This document shows positions 59,180 through 64,000 of a stretch of DNA of 64,000 nucleotides, one piece after another. Source of the DNA: Limnochorda sp. LNt. Lineage in GTDB: Bacteria > Bacillota > Limnochordia > Limnochordales > Geochordaceae. Under the pieces are notes generated by a model that was not told the origin of the DNA, made no database searches, and worked only from the letters and a program-made list of their open reading frames with translations. Position 1 is the stretch's first letter, and each line of letters starts with the position of its first letter. The position numbers were made by a program, and so were the translations under genes. The DNA lies in NCBI RefSeq assembly GCF_035593265.1, contig NZ_CP141614.1, forward strand, positions 124,001 through 188,000, written 5' to 3'.

Positions 59180-60390
59180 GAGCGGTGGCCCAGCGGGGGC
59201 AGGGAACGGCGATAGAGCTCGGCCAGCTCCTCCGGGGTCGACTCCCGGGGGTTGTTGGCCACCGCGCCCTGCATGGAGCGCAATGTGTCGTCGACCAACA
59301 CCGCCACGTCGGCGTCCTGCACCCCCAGCTCCTGGAGGCCCCAGGTCGCCCCGGTCTCCTGCAGCAGCTCCTCGACGGCCACGATGGCGAGCCGGGCGGC
59401 CTCCTGGACCGGGAGACCGGCGGTCTGCTGGCCCAAGAGCTCGGCGATGCGGGCGAAGCGCTCCAGCCGAGCCGGCAGGTTGAAGGCCATGACGGCCGGT
59501 GCCAGCGCGGCGAGCCCCTCGCCGTGGACGGCACCGTGCCGGCCGCTCACCGGGTGCTCCAGGCCATGGATGAGGCCCACGCCGGCCTGGTCGATGGCGA
59601 TGCCGGCCAGCGTGTCGGCCACGGCCATGCCTGCTCGGGCCTCCATGTCCGAGCCGTCTCTCACCGCCCGGACCAGGTAGCGGCGCACCAGGCGCATGCC
59701 CTCCTCGGCCAGGATGTCGCTGAAGGGCGAGGCACGCCGCCCTACGTAGGGCTCGATGCACTGAAACAGGACGTCGAGGCCGGTGGCGCGGGTGACGGCC
59801 ACGGGCATGGAGGCCAGCAGCTCCACGTCGACCACGGCCTCCTTGGGGTACATCAGCGGGTGCCAGATGCCCAGCTTCTCCCGCCCCTCGGGGTGCGTGA
59901 CGACGGCGGTGGCGTTGACGTGGCTGCCGGTGCCGGAGGTGGTCGGCACGGCCAGGACGGGCAGGGCCCCGGTCGGGCGCCGCCGCGTGGGGCCGTGGAT
60001 GGGGGCGTACTCCCAGGCGCTCCCGCCGCTACGGACCAGGACGGCGATGAGCTTGGCCGTGTCCATGGCGCTGCCGCCGCCCAGGCCGACGATCACATCG
60101 GCCCCGACCTGGCGAGCGTGGCGGGCCCCCTGGTCCACCGTGGAGGCCTCGGGATTGGGCGTGACCCCGTCCCAGACCTCGACCTCGAGGCCGGCCCGCC
60201 GCAGGGAGCCCAGCACCCGATCGAGGGCACCCGTGCGACGCGCCGCGTGCCGCCCGGTCACCACCAGGGCCCGGGCGCCGTGCGGCCGGGCCAGCTCGCC
60301 CACCCGATCCACGGCACCAGGCCCCATGTGGAGGCGGACGGGCGCGTGAAAGGAGATGGCTCGTCGCCAGTCCAGAGCCCCGTCCATCAT
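59176..60390 (-). CDS. Iron-containing (type III) alcohol dehydrogenase
   Basis: 404 aa. NAD-binding [14 protein letters not shown] near 100 and [17 protein letters not shown] near 148-165. Metal-binding region: [20 protein letters not shown] near 207, and [20 protein letters not shown] near 275-295 with two His. The second ligand position, His in FucO-like enzymes, is Gln here (DVLFQ), as in the DALTQLIEPY subgroup, so metal may differ from Fe. Oxidises or reduces a short alcohol/aldehyde in the cytoplasm. Standalone gene, convergent with the YyaL-like gene. Confidence 0.88.
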   Translation of the reverse strand: MMDGALDWRRAISFHAPVRLHMGPGAVDRVGELARPHGARALVVTGRHAARRTGALDRVLGSLRRAGLEVEVWDGVTPNPEASTVDQGARHARQVGADVIVGLGGGSAMDTAKLIAVLVRSGGSAWEYAPIHGPTRRRPTGALPVLAVPTTSGTGSHVNATAVVTHPEGREKLGIWHPLMYPKEAVVDVELLASMPVAVTRATGLDVLFQCIEPYVGRRASPFSDILAEEGMRLVRRYLVRAVRDGSDMEARAGMAVADTLAGIAIDQAGVGLIHGLEHPVSGRHGAVHGEGLAALAPAVMAFNLPARLERFARIAELLGQQTAGLPVQEAARLAIVAVEELLQETGATWGLQELGVQDADVAVLVDDTLRSMQGAVANNPRESTPEELAELYRRSLPPLGHRS

Positions 60391-60415
60391 CTCGCCTGCG
60401 CGTACCCCCGCCCCG

Positions 60416-61642
60416 TCACAACCCCAGGCTGGCCATTACCGAGAGCCCCAGCGACCGCGCCGCGGCGCCCTTGCCGATCTCCTGGAGATTGACCGCCCGG
60501 ATGGTGAGGCCCGAGCCGCCCAGGCCCACCCCGAGGGAGGCGTAGAGCCGCCACGGCTCGCCGGCCGCAGGGCCGAGCGCCGAGTCACGGGCCGCCCCCA
60601 GCGTGGCGCGCAGCAGCCCCAGGGCGTCGAAGCTGGCTTCGGCCTGGAGCCGGTCGACCGGGGCGGCCGAGCCGATGCCGATCCGGGAGAAGTAGCCACT
60701 CAGCTCCAGCAGCCCGCTGGCCAGGGGCCGCACGTGCACCCCCACCAGGGCCACGTCGGGCAGGCGGAGGACGTCGACGCCGCCGACGGGTCGGGTTTGC
60801 CAGGGGTCCGACGGGTTGGACTCGACGGTCTCCTTGGACAGGAGGGTCTCCTCGAGGCCACTCCAGGAGATGTGGCCGCCGCCCAGGTAGGCTCCCTCCA
60901 GCGAGACCAACCGGTTGATCCGGGCCACTGCCCCCACCTCGAAGGCCGATCCGTTGCCCTGCCGGGAGCGCCGGATGGTCAACGACGCTTCGGGGTCTTC
61001 TTGGGCCGCATTCAGCGTGCCCTCGCCCTCGACGGTCACGTACGCCAGCCCGCTCAGCCAGTGGTAGCCGGCGCCCGCCGAGAAGCCCTCGATGCCCAGG
61101 AGCCGGGGGATGAAGGGCACCGGGGCGTTGACCCGGACGAAGGCATCCTGCCACGCGGCCAGGGTCAGCGCCGTGCCCTCCAGCGAGTAGGAGCGAGAGG
61201 GGTCGGCCTGGTCGCCCTCTCGCAGCAGCGTCAGCGTCTCCTCGGACAGCGAGCCCGATCCGGCCACGCTCAGGCCCCAGCCCGCCTGCAACGCGGCGAC
61301 GCTCACCATGGCGCGGCCCCGTGCGGCGAGCCGCAGGTGCTGGTCCTGGTCAGCGGCCGGGGAGGATCCCCCGTCCGAGGCCAGCGCCTGGAAGAACTGG
61401 CTCGCCTCGGCCAGCGTCCAGTCGCTGGACTCCAACTCCGCCGCCAGTGGCCCCACGCTGACGGCGACGACCCGCCACGGGAAGGCCGCCGGGTTGGCGG
61501 CGATGGGATCGCTCACCATCAGGTACGGCGACCACGTCACGCTCGTCTCCGCGGCCCATGCGCCGGTCGACCCCACCAACGCCAGGGCCGCCAGCATCGC
61601 GAGGGTCCGCCCGGTCCGTCGTCCGAGACCCATGCTCGACAA
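60416..61642 (-). CDS. Exported beta-rich protein, putative outer-membrane barrel
   Basis: 408 aa. Signal peptide (GRRTGRTLAMLAALALVGST, cleavage-like AWAAE near 31). The mature chain is dominated by alternating-pattern strands (FSAGAGYHWLSGLAYVTVEG, LVSLEGAYLGGGHISW, LYASLGVGLGGSGLTIRAVN) and few charged helices, ending SLGLSVMASLGL. This is the pattern of a large barrel, comparable to DUF5723-like proteins, though the terminus is Leu rather than Phe. No catalytic motif recognised. With the protein at 55923 it hints at an outer membrane. Confidence 0.6.
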   Translation of the reverse strand: MSSMGLGRRTGRTLAMLAALALVGSTGAWAAETSVTWSPYLMVSDPIAANPAAFPWRVVAVSVGPLAAELESSDWTLAEASQFFQALASDGGSSPAADQDQHLRLAARGRAMVSVAALQAGWGLSVAGSGSLSEETLTLLREGDQADPSRSYSLEGTALTLAAWQDAFVRVNAPVPFIPRLLGIEGFSAGAGYHWLSGLAYVTVEGEGTLNAAQEDPEASLTIRRSRQGNGSAFEVGAVARINRLVSLEGAYLGGGHISWSGLEETLLSKETVESNPSDPWQTRPVGGVDVLRLPDVALVGVHVRPLASGLLELSGYFSRIGIGSAAPVDRLQAEASFDALGLLRATLGAARDSALGPAAGEPWRLYASLGVGLGGSGLTIRAVNLQEIGKGAAARSLGLSVMASLGL

Positions 61643-61721
61643 CCCCCCGTCGATCGGCCCTCATGGTCGGCCCTGTCGCGATGGCTCCGTCACCTGCTCC
61701 ACCACGCGCGGGCTGACGCTC

Positions 61722-62576
61722 TCACAGACTCTCATCGATCGCCTTGAGGAACTCCTGAACAGCCGCCCTCACCCGCTCGCGGCCGCGCACGGCCCGCCCT
61801 CGCTCCTGCAGCACCTGGCCCAGCCGCTCGAGCACCTGATCGACCGAGACGTCGGCGGGCGGCCGGCTCTCCAGGGCGGCGATGCGGGTCTCGAGGCTTT
61901 GGAGTCGCTCGGCGACGGCCCCCAGCTGGCTGCGCGTGAGCTGCGTCAGCTCGTCGAGGGCCCGAGCGATGCCCACCAGGTCGCCGCTCGTCGTCGCGGG
62001 CGCCGCGGTCGGGGCTGCCGGTGCGGAGGCCGCCGGCTGACCCGTGGTGGTGGGGGCTCGGCGGCGCCCGCGACCCTCCGCGGCTGCACCACGCCCTGCC
62101 GGCGCTCCCGCCCGCTCTCGTCCCCGTCGGGCCGCAGCCGGTCGCTGGCCCTCGTCGGCCCGGCTCTTGCGCTGGAGGTAGTAGTAGCGCTGGTTGATGT
62201 AGTCGGGCGGCTGGCCCATCTCCGCCGAGAGCGCGGCGGCCACGTCCTTGAGGGAACGGCCCTCTCGCTTGGCCTGCTCGAAGGCCTCGACGATCCGCCG
62301 GTCCTGCTCCTCGTTGAGACGGGGCTTGCCACCCCGGCGCCGGCGGGGGGAGTTCGTTGCAGCCTCGGCGGACGCTGGCTCGCCCGCCGGCGTGGCCGCC
62401 GGCTCGCGGCTCAACGCGTCGGCACCCGCCTCGCTCATGCGATCGCCGGCGCCCTCCTCCAGCCGTGCGGGCGTCGTCTCGACCTCCGCCAGCTCCAGCC
62501 CATCCAAGGCCGGCTGCTCCGAGACATCCTCGGTGGGATCGGTCCAGTTGCCCGGACGCTCACGATCGTCGCTCAT
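61722..62576 (-). CDS. RsfA/Myb-like DNA-binding domain protein with C-terminal coiled coil
   Basis: 284 aa from ATG 62576 (AAGGGGTGCGG upstream). Acidic disordered N-terminus (1-80), then a basic patch (SPRRRRGGKPRL) leading into a three-helix domain: NEEQDRRIVEAFEQAKREGR, SLKDVAAALSAEMGQ, YINQRYYYLQRKS (about 88-140). This is Myb/SANT-like and similar in layout to prespore regulator RsfA. An Ala/Arg/Pro-rich linker follows, then a heptad coil (LTQLTRSQLGAVAERLQSLE) to the end. Possibly a sporulation or nucoid-associated regulator; function not proven. Confidence 0.65.
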   Translation of the reverse strand: MSDDRERPGNWTDPTEDVSEQPALDGLELAEVETTPARLEEGAGDRMSEAGADALSREPAATPAGEPASAEAATNSPRRRRGGKPRLNEEQDRRIVEAFEQAKREGRSLKDVAAALSAEMGQPPDYINQRYYYLQRKSRADEGQRPAAARRGRERAGAPAGRGAAAEGRGRRRAPTTTGQPAASAPAAPTAAPATTSGDLVGIARALDELTQLTRSQLGAVAERLQSLETRIAALESRPPADVSVDQVLERLGQVLQERGRAVRGRERVRAAVQEFLKAIDESL

Positions 62577-62738
62577 CCGACCGCACCCCTTCCATGGCCA
62601 CGCATCTGGCGATGGCTCCTTCAAACGATCGGGACGAAGGTCCCGGGAAATCCCAAGGCTGGCGGCACCAACCGGACGGTCTAGATTCTATTTGCCCCGG
62701 GGCCTTCCTTCCAACGCGCGATTGATTCAAGAGGACAC

Positions 62739-62767
62739 AAAAAAGGGTCGGCTGTCAAGCCGACCCT
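62739..62767 (-). terminator. Rho-independent terminator after kamA-like gene
   Basis: On the leftward strand, AGGGTCGGCT/AGCCGACCCT (62744-62753 with 62758-62767) form a perfect 10-bp stem with a four-base loop, followed by six T residues. A textbook terminator 28 bases beyond the stop. Confidence 0.9.
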
Positions 62768-62795
62768 GCCTTGGAACGACCGCTTGGTCCCGTGG

Positions 62796-64000
62796 TCAGG
62801 CGCTGGTGGGCGTCTCGGGCGGTCCCGATACCCCATACCCGTTGGAATGTGAGGTCGTCACGCCCTGCCCCTGGACCACCGGCATGGCCTCGTGAGATGG
62901 GCCATCCGGCGACGGATTGGGCACGCGCACGGTGCGCCCCTCGTAGTTGCGGAGGACCACGTACCCGTCGCCACGTTCCACCAGATTCTGGGGCATCACG
63001 GGGATCTTGCCGATGGGCGTGTCGACCACGTAGGTCGGGATACCGAAGCCCGTCGTCCATCCCTGGAGCGCCTGGATGATCTCGAGTCCCTTTTCAACGG
63101 GTGTGCGGAAGTGAGCGGTGCCTCGCAACAGGTCGCACTGGTAGAGGTAGTAGGGCCGCACCCGCATCTTCAACAGCCCGTGCACCAGCTGGCGCATCAC
63201 CTCGGGGTCGTCGTTGACCCCCTTGAGTATGACCGTCTGGTTGCCGACGGGGATGCCCGCCCGAAGGAGGCGGTCGACGGCCTGCGCGGCCTCGGGTGTC
63301 AGCTCTCGGGGATGGTTGAAATGGGTGTTGACCCAGATGGGATGGTAGCGCTGCAGCATCTGGCACAGCTCGTCCGTGATGCGCTGGGGCATCGTCACGG
63401 GCATGCGGGTGCCGATGCGGATGATGTCGACGTGCTCGATGGCCCGGATCCGCGAGATGAGCGACTCGAGCCAGGCATCCGACGCCACCAGGGGATCGCC
63501 GCCCGTGATGAGCACGTCGCGGATCTGCGGGGTCTGTCGGATGTATTCGATGGCCCGGTCCACGTCGGCCGCGGTCATCTTGCCGCCTTTGCCCACGAAC
63601 CGCTTGCGCGTGCAGTGGCGGCAGTAGATGGCGCAGTCGGCCGTCACGAGGAAGGCGACCCGGTCCGGGTACATGTGGACGAGCCCCTTGACGGGGGAGT
63701 GATCCTCCTCGTGGAGGGGATCGAGCCCGCCGAGGGGATCCTCGAGTTCGTCGGCGTTGGGGATAGCCTGGCGGCGAATGGGGTCGTCGGGGTCGGACCA
63801 GTCGATGAGGCTCAGGTAGTACGGCGTGACCGCGAAGCGAAACTCATGGGAGCATGCCTCGATGGCCTGCGCCATCTCGGGCGTGACGACGGTGTAACGG
63901 GCCAGATCCTGGGCCGATCGCACCCGGTTGCGAAACTGCCACCTCCAGTCCTTCCACGACTCCGTACGGTCCGGAGGTTCGGCCTTCTCGTCGGGGCTCT
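62796..64000 (-). CDS. kamA: KamA-family lysine 2,3-aminomutase-type radical SAM enzyme (5' end outside window)
   Basis: At least 400 codons; the frame continues to the right edge, with family-like DWRWQFRNRVRSAQDLARY just inside, so the true start lies beyond 64000. The radical-SAM cluster CAIYCRHCTRKRF and GGDPLVASD are typical. PLP-lysine region ILKGVND (GNQTVILKGVNDD), and the C-terminal IPVMPQNLVERGDGYVVLRN follows. KamA interconverts L-alpha-lysine and beta-lysine; glutamate 2,3-aminomutase and EpmB are close relatives and cannot be excluded. beta-Lysine could feed lysine degradation or osmolyte synthesis. Ends at a strong terminator. Confidence 0.9.
   Translation of the reverse strand, partial: SPDEKAEPPDRTESWKDWRWQFRNRVRSAQDLARYTVVTPEMAQAIEACSHEFRFAVTPYYLSLIDWSDPDDPIRRQAIPNADELEDPLGGLDPLHEEDHSPVKGLVHMYPDRVAFLVTADCAIYCRHCTRKRFVGKGGKMTAADVDRAIEYIRQTPQIRDVLITGGDPLVASDAWLESLISRIRAIEHVDIIRIGTRMPVTMPQRITDELCQMLQRYHPIWVNTHFNHPRELTPEAAQAVDRLLRAGIPVGNQTVILKGVNDDPEVMRQLVHGLLKMRVRPYYLYQCDLLRGTAHFRTPVEKGLEIIQALQGWTTGFGIPTYVVDTPIGKIPVMPQNLVERGDGYVVLRNYEGRTVRVPNPSPDGPSHEAMPVVQGQGVTTSHSNGYGVSGPPETPTSA

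Overview
The window reads as a chromosome segment of a GC-rich, spore-forming member of the Bacillota. Spore formation is supported by an alpha/beta small acid-soluble spore protein, SpoVT, YabP, YabQ and a SpoIID-type protein, embedded in the glmU-prs-ctc-pth-mfd-spoVT-mazG-yabR neighbourhood known from Bacillus. Two secreted proteins look like outer-membrane beta-barrels, and a Cu-Zn superoxide dismutase is present. With the high GC this points, as an inference only, to a diderm lineage such as Limnochordia rather than a classical Gram-positive.

Bases 1-23,760 are accessory and rearranged. A branched-chain amino-acid ABC transporter (binding protein, then a natural LivG-LivF fusion) is followed by a DUF1028 gene. 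The 3' part of this pair (2290-3968) is repeated as a long direct repeat at 20171-23760. The second copy is interrupted by a degenerate IS1634-like element with clear terminal repeats and a 5-bp target duplication. Between the copies lie three units. The first is a three-gene, tightly overlapped putative conflict operon (HEPN-like protein, KGGVGR-type ParA/MinD ATPase, second P-loop NTPase) whose last gene is cut by a transposon. The second is a mobile-element cluster: a multi-gene DDE transposase plus AAA ATPase transposon, and a frameshifted IS4-like transposase. The third is a sugar operon (SorC-type regulator, zinc alcohol dehydrogenase, Rbs-type ABC transporter, LsrF-like aldolase, FGGY kinase) whose layout recalls the lsr operon. 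The conflict and sugar operons look lower in GC than the flanks.

Bases 23,900-40,200 carry core metabolism: long-chain acyl-CoA ligase, CorA, a SCO-PCu(A)C copper-chaperone fusion, a PadR-controlled small operon leading into an S9 peptidase, SodC, a two-gene sulfate-to-sulfite module (sat, cysH), and a four-gene BMP-type nucleoside ABC transporter with overlapping genes.

Bases 40,200-54,600 are the sporulation and housekeeping block. It holds SASP, Hsp20, a GlmU-like protein lacking the acetyltransferase half, Prs, L25/Ctc, Pth, Mfd and SpoVT, then an inverted spoIID-yabP-yabQ-divIC operon, then MazG, an S1 protein behind a perfect consensus promoter, and a DUF501 protein. The rest holds four tRNA genes (Leu, initiator Met, Met, Lys), a DtxR-family regulator, PlsY, a YyaL-type thioredoxin-domain protein, an iron-type alcohol dehydrogenase, two putative barrels, an RsfA-like DNA-binding protein and a KamA-type radical SAM aminomutase that runs off the right edge.
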